A stretch of 64,000 bases of DNA from Prosopocoilus inquinatus (taxonomy: Eukaryota; Arthropoda; Insecta; Coleoptera; Lucanidae). Below the pieces are notes generated by a model. It searched no databases. It was not told where the DNA came from and was given only the letters and a program-made list of their open reading frames with translations. A program made the translations under genes and the position numbers. The DNA lies in assembly GCA_036172665.1 (NCBI GenBank), contig CM069871.1, positions 2,170,001 to 2,234,000 of the forward strand, written 5' to 3'. Of this stretch, positions 45,626 through 59,579 are shown in pieces (the first letter of the stretch is position 1; each line of letters begins with the position of its first letter).

Positions 45626-47852
45626 GTTTATAAACAAAACAAATTGTAACTTAGAAAAATTGTAAATTATTAAAAGCAAAAAATAAAATAAATAAATTAA
45701 TAAGGACGCTTGTAATCCATATGTTCACGAAACTAAGAGAAGTAATGACAATTATAAAAAGACGAATAAAATTGTTCTCTCAAAAAATATACAATTAATA
45801 ATAAACATGCAAGAGAAAGAGACAAAGAAAGACGAATTAAAACGAAATATTTACGAAATTAAATTTTTTTAAGAAAATTAAAAAGAAAATATACAAAATG
45901 ACCACAGCAAAGACAGAGGAGAGTAGAAAATTTTGGATTAGTTAATTTCACACAAAAAGTGATACAAAGGGGAACAAGACAAGGAAAAATGAAATCGGAA
46001 TGGAAATAAAAAAAAGAGTAATGGCGTCAAAGGGAAATGAAAAAAGAGAAACAAATGACGATCGTAATATTTACGCAAAAGAAAGGATTATATTTCAGAA
46101 AATATAGAAAATAAATAAAAATGAAAAAGTAAAAATTTTGATTCTTTTTAATAATGCGGTTCTTGTCGGTCTTCACTTTTAATTTTAATTATTTTTGATT
46201 ATCTATTTAGTATCAAATCTGGATGATGCGATTTTGAGCGACATTAAAAGATTTCTTTTTTCTTTAGAAAGAACAAAAATTAGAATTCAGTGAGTTGGCA
46301 GCAACACTGTCATCTTTACAACCTCTGCGGGTGGAGCCCTTGAGAATCAATTGCGAGATCCCAGGGATTCCCCGGAGCAGCGTTGCTTTAACTTTACCTG
46401 CACTTCTGGGCGCCCCCTCTATGTGAAATTAAAAACTTTTTTTCACTTTCGCATCGATACTTTAACTATACCTGCATTTCCGAGACCCCCTGTACATGAA
46501 ATTAAAAACTTTTTCCCCTTTCTCAATTTTGAAAAAATGAACAAGAATCAATTGCGGAGCCCCAAGGGTTCAGCGGAGCATCAATAATGCGTAAGACGAT
46601 TACGTTTGACGTTGCTCTTCGAGCTTTAGTGCGCGCGTGCAACAGAAAATTCCGTGCTAAAACCGAACCGCACTGTCAGCATTTTATATGCGCAACAGGA
46701 ACGAATCGTGGTGACTTGCTTCCGATATCATATTTCAACGAATACACCACGCTTAACAAAGACGTATTACAGTTGTTTTTAATTTCATGTACAAGAGTAT
46801 ATGAAATTAAAAACTTTTTCCTTTTCTCAACTTTTAAAAATATTTTCGAAGCAAAAAATGTACAAGAATCAATTACGCAGCCCCAAGGGTTCAGTGCAGG
46901 ATCAGTGCTTTAACTTCACCTGCATTTCTGGGACCGCCTGTATATGAAACTAAAAACTTTTTCACTTGGTCAAATTCCAAAAATATTTTTAAAACAAAAA
47001 ATTAACGATAATCAATTGCGGAGGAGCCCCAAGCTGACATAAACAATTATGATTTATTTATTGGTATTTTCAACGAATACATTTATTAATAAAACACCGA
47101 CTCGTAGAAATTTTCTACAAAATACAGAATCGCATAACTTCAACAATTAAAAAAAAAACACTCCTAAAAATAGAGAGAGGCAAGGATTTTCCTATCGTTT
47201 GCAGTGATTAGATCTCATGCGATATTGATTTGTCGTGTGATTAATATTTTTCGTATCCAGTTTACATGGAATGCGATTTTATAAAAGTCTTGCGGATCGG
47301 TTTAGATAAAATACGCACCACGCCGTGGAAAAATGATTGCCTTCCTTCGCGAGGATCAAACTAATGCTGAACGGAATCAAAAAAAAGTAAGTTTTGAATT
47401 CAAGAAAGTCGGATACGATGCGTGCTTTCTTATGCTTTTCAAGTCCACGTAATAACTAACGGAGCAGTTCAAATGTTAATAGTTTTAAAACAATTGAAAA
47501 TTTTGATTAGGTTGACGTTAAATTAGAAAGAACAAATAAATGCTTACCACCTGACAAGAGAATTTAATACCAAACATTTCCACAAATTTATCTAAATTAA
47601 ATAAACTGTACTGAAACTTGATTCTTTAGCTAGAACTCCTTCCTAATCATTTTAGGGCGAAGCCAAGTGATGGTTTTCGACTAATTTATTTATGTATTTG
47701 GCCAATTCTTGACGCGTGTTCGAGCAAACGAAAATTTTGTAAAACACTTTATACGTTTCTTAACGTTTGGCATTTTGTAGTGGAACCAGCCGGTACCAAA
47801 CCCAGGTGCGCGGCAGGATTTTTACGCAGTTGGAGAGGGCAGCTAGAAGCGA

Positions 47853-47860
47853 TATAAAAG
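47853..47860 (+). promoter_or_regulatory. TATA-like box repeated in array units
   Basis: GATATAAAAG is kept in unit 2 (here), unit 3 (50293-50302) and the partial fourth unit (~52715-52724), but is GATGTAAAAG in unit 1. It lies ~0.9 kb upstream of the paired frames. It could drive transcription of the array, or be chance in AT-rich DNA copied with the unit. Confidence 0.25.
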
Positions 47861-50800
47861 TGGCGCAGTGACACTGCATTTATTGTGCGCCTTAAACTTC
47901 AGAGTAGTCGACGAAAAGTTTCTTCAAAAAAATATATTTAAAGTATTTAACGGTAAAATTAAACTAAATTAACAAATGGAGAAAAGGAAAAGGGAATAAA
48001 ATAAATGACGCGGCAACAGTTTGGCGGGAAATAAAAAAGAAAAATGTAAAACATTGATTATCAAGAAACACAATGGGAAAAGGAAAAAATTAAAGTTTAT
48101 AAACAAAACAAATCGTAACTTAGAAAAATTGTAAATTATTAAAAGCAAAAAAAAAAAATATAACTAAATTAATAAGGACGTTTGTAATCCAAATGTTCAC
48201 GAAAGTAAGAGAAGTAATGACGATTATAAAAAGACGAATAAAATTGTTCTCTCGAAAAATATACAATTAATAACAAACATGCAAGAGAAAGAGACAAAGA
48301 AAGACGAATTACAACAAAATATTTACAAAATTAAAATTTTTTAAGAAAATTAAAAAGAAAATAAACAAAATGACCACAGTAAAGACAGAGGAGAGTAGAA
48401 AATTATTTTGGATTAGTTAATTTCACACAAAAAGTGATACAAAGGGGAACAAAACAAGAAAAAATGAAATCGGAATGGAAATTAAAAAAAAAGAGTAATG
48501 GCGTCAAAGGGAAATGAAAAAAGAGAAACAAATGACGATCGTAATATTTACGCAAAAGAAAGGATTATATTTCAGAAAATATAGAAAATAAATAAAAATG
48601 AAAAGGTAAAAATTTTGATTCTTTTTAATGATGCGGTTCTTGTCGGTCTTCACTTTTAATTTTAATTATTTGAGATTATCTATTTAGTACCAAATCTGGA
48701 TGATGCGATTTCCAGGGACATTAAACATTCTTTTTTCTTTAGAAAGAACAAAAATTAAAATTCAGTGAGTTGGCGGCAACACTGTCATCTTCACAACCTC
48801 TGCGGGTGGATTCCCCGGAGCAGCGTTGCTTTAACTTTACCTGCACTTCTGGGCGCCCCCTCTATGTGAAATTAAAAACTTTTTTTCACTTTCGCATCGA
48901 TATTTTAACTTTACCTGCATCTCCGAGACCCCCTGTACATGAAATTAAAAACTTTTTCCCCTTTCTCAATTTTGAAAAAATGAACAAAAATCAATTGCGG
49001 AGCCCCAAGGGTTCAGCGGAGCATCAATAATGCGTAAGACGATTACGTTTGGCGTTGCTCTTCGAGCTTTAGTGCGCGCGTGCAACAGAAAATTCCGTGC
49101 TAAAACCGAACCGCACTGTCAGCATTTTATATGCGCAACAGGAACGAATCGTGGTGACTTGCTTCCGATATCATATTTCAACGAGTACACCACGCTTAAC
49201 AAAGACGTATTACAGTTGTTTTTAATTTCATGTACAGGAGTATATGAAATTTAAAACTTTTTCCTTTTCTCAACTTTTAAAAATATTTTCGAAGCAAAAA
49301 ATGTACAAGAATCAATTGCGCAGCCCCAAGGGTTCAGTGGAGCATCAGTGCTTTAACTTCACCTGCATTTCTGGGACCGCCTGTATGTGAAACTAAAAAC
49401 TTTTTCACTTGGTCAAATTCTAAAAATATTTTTCAAACAAAAAATTAACGAGAATTAATTGCGGAGGAGCCCCAAGCTGGCATAAACAATTATGATTTAT
49501 TGGCATTTTTAACGAATACATTTATTAATAAAACACCGACTCGTAGAAATTTTCTACAAAATACAGAATCGCATAACTTCAACAATTAAAAAGAAAAATA
49601 CTCCTAAAAAGAGAGAGAGGCAAGGATTTTCCTATCGTTTGCAGTGATTAGATCTCGTGCGATATTGATTTGTCGTGTGATTAATATTTTTCGTATCCAA
49701 TTTTCATGGAATACGATTTTATGAAAATCTTGCGGATCGGTTTAGATAAAACACGCACGCCGCCGTGGAAAAATGATTGCCTTCACTTCGCGAGTATCAA
49801 ACTAATACTGAACGGAATAAAAAAAAAAAGTAAGTTTTGAATTCAAGAAAGTCGGATACGATGCGTGCTTTCTTATTCTTTTCAAGTCCACGTAATAACT
49901 AACGGAGCAGTTCAAATGTTAATAGTTTAAGAGCAATTGAAAATTTTGATTAGGTTGACGTTAAATTAGAAGGGACAAATAAATGCTTACCACCTGACAA
50001 GAGAATTTAATACCAAACATTTCCACAAATTTATCTAAATTAAATAAACTGTACTGAAACTTGATTCTTTAGCTAGAACTCCTTCCTAATCATTTTAGGG
50101 CGAAGCCAAGTGATGGTTTTCGACTTCTTTATTTATGTATTTGGCCAATTCTTGACGCGTGTTCGAGCACACGAAAATTTTGTAAAACACTTTATACGTT
50201 TCTTAACGTTTGGCATTTTGTAGTGGAACCAGCCGGTACCAAACTCAGGAGCGCGACAGAATTTTTACGCAGTTGGAGAGGGCAGCTAGAGGCGATATAA
50301 AAGTGTTTCTTAAAAAAATATATATTTAAAGTATTTAACAGTAAAATTAAACTAAATTAACAAATGAAGAAAAGGAAAAGGAAATAAAATAAATGACGCG
50401 GCAACAGTTTGCCGAGAAATAAAAAAGAAAAATGTAAAACATTGATTATCAAGAAACACAATGGGAAAAGGAAAAAATTAAAGTTTATAAACAAAACAAA
50501 TCGTAACTTAGAAAAATTGTAAATTATTAAAAGCAAAAAAAAAAAATATATAACTAAATTAATAAGGATGTTTGTAATCCATATGTTCACGAAAGTAAGA
50601 GAAGTAATGACGATTATAAAAAGACGAATAAAATTGTTCTCTCGAAAAATATACAATTAATAATAAACATGCAAGAGAAAGAGACAAAGAAAGACGAATT
50701 AAAACGAAATATTTACGAAATTAAAATTTTTTTAAGAAAATTAAAAAGAAAATATACAAAATGACCACAGCAAAGACAGAGGAGAGTAGAAAATTTTGGA

Positions 50801-52740
50801 TTAGTTAATTTCACACAAAAAGTGATACAAAGGGGAACAAGACAAGGAAAAATGAAATCGGAATGGAAATAAAAAAAAGAGTAATGGCGTCAAAGGGAAA
50901 TGAAAAAAGAGAAACAAATGACGATCGTAACATTTACGCAAAAGAAAGGATTATATTTCAGAAAATATAGAAAATAAATAAAAATGAAAAAGTAAAAATT
51001 TTGATTCTTTTTAATAATGCGGTTCTTGTCGGTCTTCACTTTTAATTTTAATTATTTGAGATTATCTATTTAGTACCAAATCTGGATGATGCGATTTCCA
51101 GGGACATTAAACATTCTTTTTTCTTTAGAAAGAACAAAAATTAAAATTCAGTGAGTTGGCGGCAACACTGTCATCTTCACAACCTCTGCGGGTGGATTCC
51201 CCGGAGCAGCGTTGCTTTAACTTTACCTGCACTTCTGGGCGCCCTCTCTATGTGAAATTAAAAACTTTTTTTCACTTTCGCATCGATACTTTAACTTTAC
51301 CTGCATCTCCGAGACCCCCTGTACATGAAATTAAAAACTTTTTCCCCTTTCTCAATTTTGAAAAAATGAACAAGAATCAATTGCGGAGCCCCAAGGGTTC
51401 AGCGGAGCATCAATAATGCGTAAGACGATTACGTTTGGCGTTGCTCTTCGAGCTTTAGTGCGCGCGTGCAACAGAAAATTCCGTGCTAAAACCGAACCGC
51501 ACTGTCAGCATTTTATATGCGCAACAGGAACGAATCGTGGTGACTTGCTTCCGATATCATATTTCAACGAATACACCACGCTTAACAAAGACGTATTACA
51601 GTTGTTTTTAATTTCATGTACAGGAGTATATGAAATTAAAAACTTTTTCCTTTTCTCAACTTTTAAAAATATTTTCGAAACAAAAAATGTACAAGAATCA
51701 ATCGCGTAGCCCCAAGGGTTCAGAGGAGCATCAGTGCTTTAACTTCACCTGCATTTCTGGGACCGCCTGTATATGAAACTAAAAACTTTTTCACTTGGTC
51801 AAATTACAAAAATATTTTTAAAACAAAAAATTAACGAGAATCAATTGCGGAGGAGCCCCAAGCTGGCATAAACAATTATGATTTATTGGCATTTTTAACG
51901 AATACATTTATTAATAAAACACCGACTCGTAGAAATTTTCTACAAAATACAGAATCGCATAACTTCAACAATTAAAAAGAAAAATACTCCTAAAAAGAGA
52001 GAGAGGCAAGGATTTTCCTATCGTTTGCAGTGATTAGATCTCGTGCGATATTGATTTGTCGTGTGATTAATATTTTTCGTATCCAATTTTCATGGAATAC
52101 GATTTTATGAAAATCTTGCGGATCGGTTTAGATAAAACACGCACGCCGCCGTGGAAAAATGATTGCCTTCACTTCGCGAGCATCAAACTAATACTGAACG
52201 GAATCAAAAAAAAAAGTAAGTTTTGAATTCAAGAAAGTCGGATACGATGCGTGCTTTCTTATGCTTTTCAAGTCCACGTAATAACTAACGGAGCAGTTCA
52301 AATGTTAATAGTTTAAGAGCAATTGAAAATTTTGATTAAGTTGACGTTAAATTAGAAGGGACAAATAAATGCTTACCACCTGACAAACGAATTTAATACG
52401 GGACATTTCCAAACTTATCTAAATTAAATAAACTGTACTTTTGATTACTTAGCTAGAACTCCTTCCTAATCATTTTAGGGCGAAGCCAAGCGACGGTTTT
52501 CGACTTCTTTAGGTATTTGGCCAATTCTTGACGCGTGTTCGAGCACACACACACACTTTATACGTTTCTTAACGTTTGGCATTTTGTAGTGGAACCAGTC
52601 AGTACCAACTTAAATTATACTATCACTCCAGAGAAAGCAAATATTCCAAAAACCATGTGCGCGGCAGGATTTTCACGCAACTGGAAAGGGCAGCTGGAGA
52701 AATGGTAACGAGGCGATATAAAAGTGGCGCAGTGACACTT

Positions 52741-55738
52741 TTCAAACAATTTTGAATCATGCAATGGATCGTTTGTTGCAAATAACACAGCATTATTGCA
52801 TTATTAAAATAAATACGACACGAGCTTCTCCGTATACTGCGGAACATGGTTTTTGACACCGTATCAAATGCGAATTTAAACCGTAACACGTTCTCCCTTC
52901 ACTCAATTCGACTTAAATCACGAATCATTTCTGATCCGTCTCTGTCTTTAAGCGATAATTTCTTTTAGGACAACGTCCGCCTCTTTTGGAATTCGTCGCA
53001 ACGTAAACTAATTTATTTTTGCCTCTCTTTAAGTGCAACGTCGCCTCTTCCAGGCGCCACCGCCGCCGCCGCCCTTACGGTCTTGATTAATTCTTCTCCC
53101 TTTCGATTAAGTGGTAAATAAATTCGCGCGGTTTGATGATTGATGTCCGTCCGCATCATCCGATTCGAGTTTGCTTCTTCGCCGCCGCCGAAAAGAACGA
53201 TCGACGCTAACGACGTATTTGTCGGGGCTTCGCCCTTCGGCCGGACAACCAGAACAAGAAAAAAAAAACGAAAATTATTTTGATCGGCCGCCGGCTTTCC
53301 GATCGCGCATGATTAATGGCGGCGGCGGCGGCGGCGGCGGTGAGGAGAACTCGTTTCCGGCCAAAATCAAGACAATAAGCTCGCAGCGAGGGGGCGGAGG
53401 GGGGCGGGGGGGCGTTTGTAGCACTTAAATCCGTGGAACGATAATATTTTAGGGAGCGCGGGGCGGCCTAAATTTGCATAACTAATTAACAAACATAAGC
53501 CCCCTTTGTTTATAAATAAATACGCTAATTATAATAGGACATTCGTTTTGGGGCGCGGAGGGAACCCCCCGGCGGCCGTAAGATAAGGATTTACTTAGAG
53601 TCGGTTGCATGCCGTGCGAAGATATTTCATGCAGGATTAAATTCAGCGGGTTGTTAATTACGAGGTAGTCCTCTAATGCACAAATATTATGATTACGTAA
53701 ATAACTGGGGGCATTTATACGGCAATAATAAACGCACGTGTTTATTTTGTACCTTTAATCAATTAATTATTTATCTAACTTCGTCACTCTTTAACCATTA
53801 AAATAATTAAAGTCTGTTTTTGTATCTTCTTCTTAACAAGAAAAAAAATCGTTACGCCTAGATCACACACTTCTAAAAGCGCGGAAGTAGAATGTGTTGC
53901 CTATTTTTAAATTTATAAGGCGTCGCGATTCAAAATGTATGTTTTAATTAGGTTATACCCGCGCGGTATTTTAAGCAATGCAGGATTCATCAAAAGCACG
54001 GGATAATTAATAAACGAAACATATTCGCTGCAGAAGCTACATTAATTATAGAAGCGTTGCTATTAATTATCTCCGTCGTAATTAAATTTGTTGTTTATAG
54101 TACGCCTTGCTTATTTACCGAAAATACGTTCGGTTTATGTTGGCCTGTTAACAACAACAATAAAATAATTTAATAAGATAATAAGGTCTCGACGAACTCC
54201 GAAAATGCTAATTTTATTCATCCATAACCTTCTTCCGGGCCGTGGCCGTTTTTCCCCGGGCCCGTTCATTTCAATAAATAAATAAATGAATAAAAAACGA
54301 AGCTTTTAATTAACTTCTTTATCGTGCAATTTTTTTTTTTTATAAAAGCACGGCTTTTTTTAATTCCCTCCTCCCTCGACCCTCGATGTTAACGAAATAT
54401 GATAACATGGGTCGTGTGGGCGAAATTAAATTAATTGGTACTCCATTTGCTGCGCCCCGGGAAATTTAATTACTCTTAAAATTCCATCGTCGAAATACAT
54501 ATTGCGAGCTCTTCATTTGCTAATGGCATGCAGCCAATGATCGAATGATATCTCTCCGTGCGCGGATTTGTTGCTCTTTAAATTACTTAGCGACTTCCAG
54601 TAATGGATTTTTTTTCTTTAACTCTCCTCTGAAAATAGAGAACCTCCCCCCCCCTCCAAATCTCCCAAAACTTCTTAAGAGTGGTGTAAAATTGGTTGCA
54701 TACACTTGACCTTGCTATCAACCAGCGAGATTGGTTATTAACGCTAACACACCGTCAATCGTCAGTTTAGATCGACGTCACGCGACGTAATATCAGCGGC
54801 CAGCTCGGGAATTTCGGAGAGTGGGTCGTGGAAAAAAAAAGGAAATTCCACATAGACGCACATTTGAAAATATTTACCGACAGGCGCCAACCGTAGTAAC
54901 TACACCAAAAGTATCTAACACATCCAACCATAAGTGACCTCAGTTAAAAAAAAAAACGGTGGAGGTGTCCAAGACAATAACTCAATAATGTGCAACAATA
55001 AAGAAGCAATAATATTTTTTTAAAAAAAAAACGTCAGACTTTATGTTCGAAATGGATTGAATTCAAAATTCGAAAATTCCTTAAAATATTTCATAAACAT
55101 AAACTGGTACGTATGCAAGAAAATTTCCTGTAGTCTCACAGTGACCTTTAACTGTCAAAAATTTTAGAAAATCGACTCGAATTATTCAAAACTAAGCAAA
55201 AACTAGTGATTAAATTTGAATTAAGCTGAAAATCAAACTGAAATAAGTTGAATTTAAATGAACGAAATCGAATTAAATTGTCAATACCAAACGACAACGA
55301 AATCACTCGGCAAAAGAGTACACGAACGTGACTTGAATTGCTTGAGGGACTTAAATGGAAATAAAGTTCCGGAGTGTACGATTCGCAACGATCATTCACG
55401 ATGAATGCAAAAAACGGGATAAATCGGGGTGAAAGCGAAGATCGAACAGGGGTCCTGGAGTTCGCTCTGGCAACAGCAAGGTGGTCTCGCAACGAACAGC
55501 AAAGCTGCCCGTTGTAGTCGTGACTAGAGCTTCGTCAAGCTTGAACAGTCTTAAAGCTGATCATCCGTCTGCTACAAGTTCGTAACTCAGAACGCTTCGT
55601 TGAAAGCACGCCGGCAAAAACAGCGGAGACCGAATTTTCTACAAGGGGCTAAGAACCCTAACTAAAACTCCGAAAGGAAAACAAGAAAACTTACCAAGTC
55701 AGTCCAACAAAAAAAAAAAACAAACAAACTAACAGAAA
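52741..55738. other. Non-coding, CGG-rich island and AT-rich flanks
   Basis: CCG/GGC runs occur at ~53058-53072 and 53318-53341, and a G-rich strand at 53390-53412. CAGGCGCCAC at 53051-53060 is a weak CTCF-like match on the minus strand. Between 53450 and 54560, homeodomain-like TAATTA sites are dense, as in insect regulatory DNA, but no element can be proved. The 114-codon minus frame 55148-55492 has no recognised domain. A minus-strand donor-like GGTAAG lies near 55690. Confidence 0.35.
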
Positions 55739-56917
55739 GGTTTAAGTACGACAGAATCAACTGACCTTGACAACAGGGAGCAGCACACGAAGAAGTGTAA
55801 ACTTCGCCTCCAGGTTAAGCTGATGTCATAAGAGGTTACGAAAACTAATGGCTCCCAACGACAATAATTGGGGCGGCGCAAAAATGAGACGCCAAGTGCA
55901 GAATTATTTCTGAATCGCAGTAGAAGAATTCGAGTTCGAAATTCTTAGCAAATTCGACCGCCGAAATTTTGAATTATACTGGCAACAGTGACGACGAAAA
56001 ATGGCCGCGAGATGAAAAAGTTTTTTGCAGGAAGGTTTAAGTACGACAGAATCAACTGACCTTGACAACAGGGAGCAGCACACGAAGAAGTGTAAACTTC
56101 GCCTCCAGGTTAAGCTGACGTCATAAGAGGTTACGAAAACTAATGGCTCCCAACGACAATAATTGGGGCGGCGCAAAAATGAGACGCCAAGTGCAGAATT
56201 ATTTCTGAATCGCAGTAGAAGAATTCGAGTTCGAAATTCTTAGCAAATTCGACCGCCGAAATTTTGAATTATACTGGCAACAGTGACGACGAAAAATGGC
56301 CGCGAGATGAAAAAGTTTTTTGCAGGAAGGTTTAAGTACGACAGAATCAACTGACCTTGACAACAAGGAGCAGTGCACGAAGAAGTGTAAACTTCGCCTC
56401 TAGGTTAAGCTGACGTCGTAAGAGGTTACGGAAACTAATGGCTCCCAACGACAATAATTGGGGCGGCGGAAAAATGAGACGCCAAGTGCGGAATTATTTC
56501 TGAATCGCAGTAGAAGAATTCAAGTTCGAAATTCTTAGCAGATTCGACCGCAGAAATTTCGAATTACACTGGCAACAGTGACGACGAAAAATGGCCGCGA
56601 GATAAAAAGTTTTTTTTGCAGGAAGGTTTAAGAGCGACAGAATCAACTGACCTTGACAACGAGGAGCAGCACACAAAGAAGTGTAAACTTCGCCTCTAGG
56701 TTAAGCTGACGTCATAAGAGGTTACGGAAACTAATGGCTCCCAACGACAATAATTGGGGCGGCGCAAAAGTGGGACGCCAAGTGCGGAATTATTTCTGAA
56801 TCGTAGGACAGTTCGAGTTCGAAATTCTTAACAAATTAGACCGCCGAAATTTCGAATTACACTGGCAACAGTGACGACGAAAAATGGCCGCGAGATAAAA
56901 AGTTTTTTGCAGATGAG
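55739..56917 (+). repeat. 295-bp tandem array, four copies
   Basis: GGTTTAAG occurs at 55739, 56034, 56329 and 56625 (periods 295, 295, 296). Copies 1-2 are almost identical. Copies 3-4 share differences (CTCTAGGTTAAG, GAGATAAAAAG), so the array grew by at least two duplication steps. Each copy has the dyad CGAAG...CTTCG. The minus-strand frames with FRRHCCQ and RSNLLRISN recur in each copy with altered ends and are not accepted as genes. Confidence 0.92.
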
Positions 56918-59040
56918 TTTTGAAGAATAACTCGACAAAGCGGGCGAGTTGAATACTGGAACTCACTCGGTAGAGATAATGAACGAATTTGACTGACCTA
57001 AAGAACTGTAGAGCGAACGGTTTCGAAAAAACTGAAATTCTGTCTGTACGTTGGAGCAAAAAACTGTAACGGGCAATGGGCCGGGTTTAGATGACACGCC
57101 GGGGTCGGTGCTCATGTGCTTTCCACGACCATTTTGTCTTCGGTGTCGCCACCCTAATTTCAATGACGGTTTTCACTCTTGCAAGGTGTATGCCTGCGGC
57201 GCGCGTGACTTTGGACTCATTCTTCTGATTGCTTAAGTACTGATCTAGCTCCTGTACTGGATGGTCGTGTCGTTTTGCTTGATCATCAAGTTTTAGGACC
57301 AATCAATCCGATTTCCCTCCATGCTTATGTATATTTTGTGCAGATTAAGTCTTTTTTTATTTGTTCGTTAATTTGTAGGCAAGTTCCGTTACCCTAAACG
57401 GTGTATAATTTTCTTGCTATGCTTGTTTTAGGCATAGCAAGCAAATTGTGACGTCATTTAAGAACTTTCATTCCCTTTCCCCTCGAACAGGAAGTACCAC
57501 CGTAGTTCGCCATGTGTTTGACCTCCCCCCCGCTTTCGATTACTATTGAAATAAATAAAATTCGGTTACACTTGCGTATCAAATAATCAAAATATTCCCG
57601 CTGGGGCTAACCCATTCACTCACTCGCTCATGCGCAACTTAATTAAATAGTCTTAAGTTAGGAAGAGGGAAGACGTTTAGGGCTGGGGGTTTCCCTCGAA
57701 GCACGCGTGCGCGTGCGCTCGCGCTAGATAGAAGCATGCGTCGATATCTTGCGAAAATTAGTTTACATATAACGTAATATCAGTGCCCACGAGATAACGA
57801 AGTTTTATGCTGTGGCGTCTCTCTATAAAACGGGGCTCCTTCTGAGTAAGCAGCGGCGATATTCCCAGGATGGAATTCGATATGAAGCGTGAGGAGATGA
57901 AGCTCGCCCGCTCGTGAGACTCGTTGTTCGTTTATTGCGCCGAGGATATGAAGACAAACATCATCACATTATGAATCTGACAATGCGAGTGTAGGAGGAA
58001 TTTCAGCGCGGCGGCCCCGAGGAACAGTATTACGTATACTTTAACTATTATTAAATATTTTTTTGACTGTTAAAATAAAACTGCTGCGAACTCATCTTTA
58101 CAGTATGTTAGAACAAACGAGCATAGCTTTACCTACTCAGTTAACATCTTCAGCAAATAGAGAATTGCGAAATAATTTATTGGTTCACACGCTTATTATA
58201 ATTCCAAAATCCACGTTGAGAGTTTAAAGAAGTGGCAACCCTTGTGATTATCTAGCATTTTTGGAATCGATACTGGTTAAACTGCGACCCCCGACGCTAT
58301 TTTTAACGTCAGTACAAGAAGATACTTTGCCCCTGTTGGTTACTAGTTATGTCATGAAAAAAAAAAAAAACTTCACGACGACAACTGTTAAAAAAACGTC
58401 ACGATGACAACGGTCAGGAAGGTCGGGAAAACAAAGCGTCACGATCACAACTGTAGAAAAAACATAAATAACGATGACGATTGATTACGACATGTGGTTT
58501 GCGCTTCTTAAGTCATCGTTTATGGTGATTTCTTTAAAATTGAACGTGTGAATTATTATTGTCTTTGTTCACGTGGGAACCTAAACGATACCAAAACCGA
58601 CTTTCTTCTTCCTTCGTGTGCCCTTCCGAAATTTTCAAATTACCCTCGGAATTTTTAATCGCCTCGTCATTTTTAATCCCGCCCGTAAAACTAACCTGTG
58701 TGTGTTCCCGCTAATTACCCCCGGAATAATTAATTTCAATTTGAAACTCGGAAAAGCCGAGCAGATTGGAATTAATGAAGTTCGGCTCAAGCGTTTTTCA
58801 TTTCGTTTTTCGTACCGCCCCCCCCCCCCCACCCCTTAACCGCCCTAATTAATATTACATGCATTACGCAAATTGTCTGCGCGCTAATTTCATTAATTTA
58901 GATCGGAAAACGGACAAGGTCGGCGGCCGCGTCACGCCGCGGCGCCCTTTCGGTCGACTGACATCCGCCCGCCTTCTCGAATTGCCTGAATATTTTATTC
59001 CGTGGGCTCGTGAAAGTGTGTGGGAGCGGAACTGCCGAAA
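56918..59040. other. Non-coding; hairpin, TATA-like box, degenerate repeats
   Basis: A 10-bp perfect hairpin CTTGCTATGC/GCATAGCAAG lies at 57413-57441. TATAAAA at 57824-57830 precedes a 15-codon frame (57870-57917, MEFDMKREEMKLARS), too short to call. A degenerate ~35-bp motif (CGTCACGATGACAAC) repeats at 58365-58480. A C11-type run lies near 58818-58829. Confidence 0.35.
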
Positions 59041-59579
59041 GCTTGAATGAAATGAATGACGGATTTGCTATTTCCAGGACACGACTAGCAGATCAAATTC
59101 CTGGAATTGAATCGTGCTCTTAATAATATAAGCACAAATTCACGGAGTGCCATACATGCCATGTCACTCGTACGATGTCTACAGCGGCAATGAAAAACAT
59201 GCGGGTTTCTGGGTCACATTTCGTTTGTTACACGGGCGAAATGGCATAAACAATCGGAAATGAGTGACGTAAGAATGAAATGAATGACGAATTTGCTCTT
59301 GCCAGATCAAATTCCACGAATTGAGTAGTGCTCTCAATAATATAAGCATAAATTCAGAGCGCCGTACACGCAATGTCACTCGTACGATGTCTACAGCGGT
59401 AATGAAAAACATGCGGGTTTCTGGGTCACATCTCGTTTGTTACACGGGCGAAATGGCGTAAACAATCGGAAACGAGTGAAGTAAGAATAAAATGAATGAC
59501 GAACTTGCTCTTCCCAGGACACGACGAGTCGATCAAATTCCATAGTCAAACTGTAAGAATTGAATCATGCTGTCAATAA

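Larger units (their letters stand above)
44883..52740 (+). repeat. Macrosatellite-like tandem array, ~2.4-2.8-kb unit, three copies plus partial
   Basis: GGCATTTTGTAGTGGAACCA occurs at 44981, 47769, 50212 and 52578 (spacings 2788, 2443, 2366). The first unit is longer, partly because of the 295-bp insertion at 45320-45614. Each full unit has an A/G-rich, stop-rich 5' half and a 3' half with ~4 degenerate sub-repeats (CCTGTA(C/T)ATGAAA, GGAGCCCCAAG). A perfect 15-bp palindrome GTAGAAATTTTCTAC lies near the 3' end (47104 in unit 1). Paired frames occur in each unit with a TAATG stop/start overlap at 46587, 49030 and 51416 (86+97 codons in unit 3). Their conservation is uninformative because the DNA copies are recent. 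No domain was recognised. Confidence 0.9.

Noticed and set aside
55904..57059. Minus-strand frames sharing FRRHCCQ and RSNLLRISN as a gene family
   Set aside because: They lie in four copies of a 295-bp tandem repeat. Similarity reflects recent DNA duplication, and start and end positions vary.
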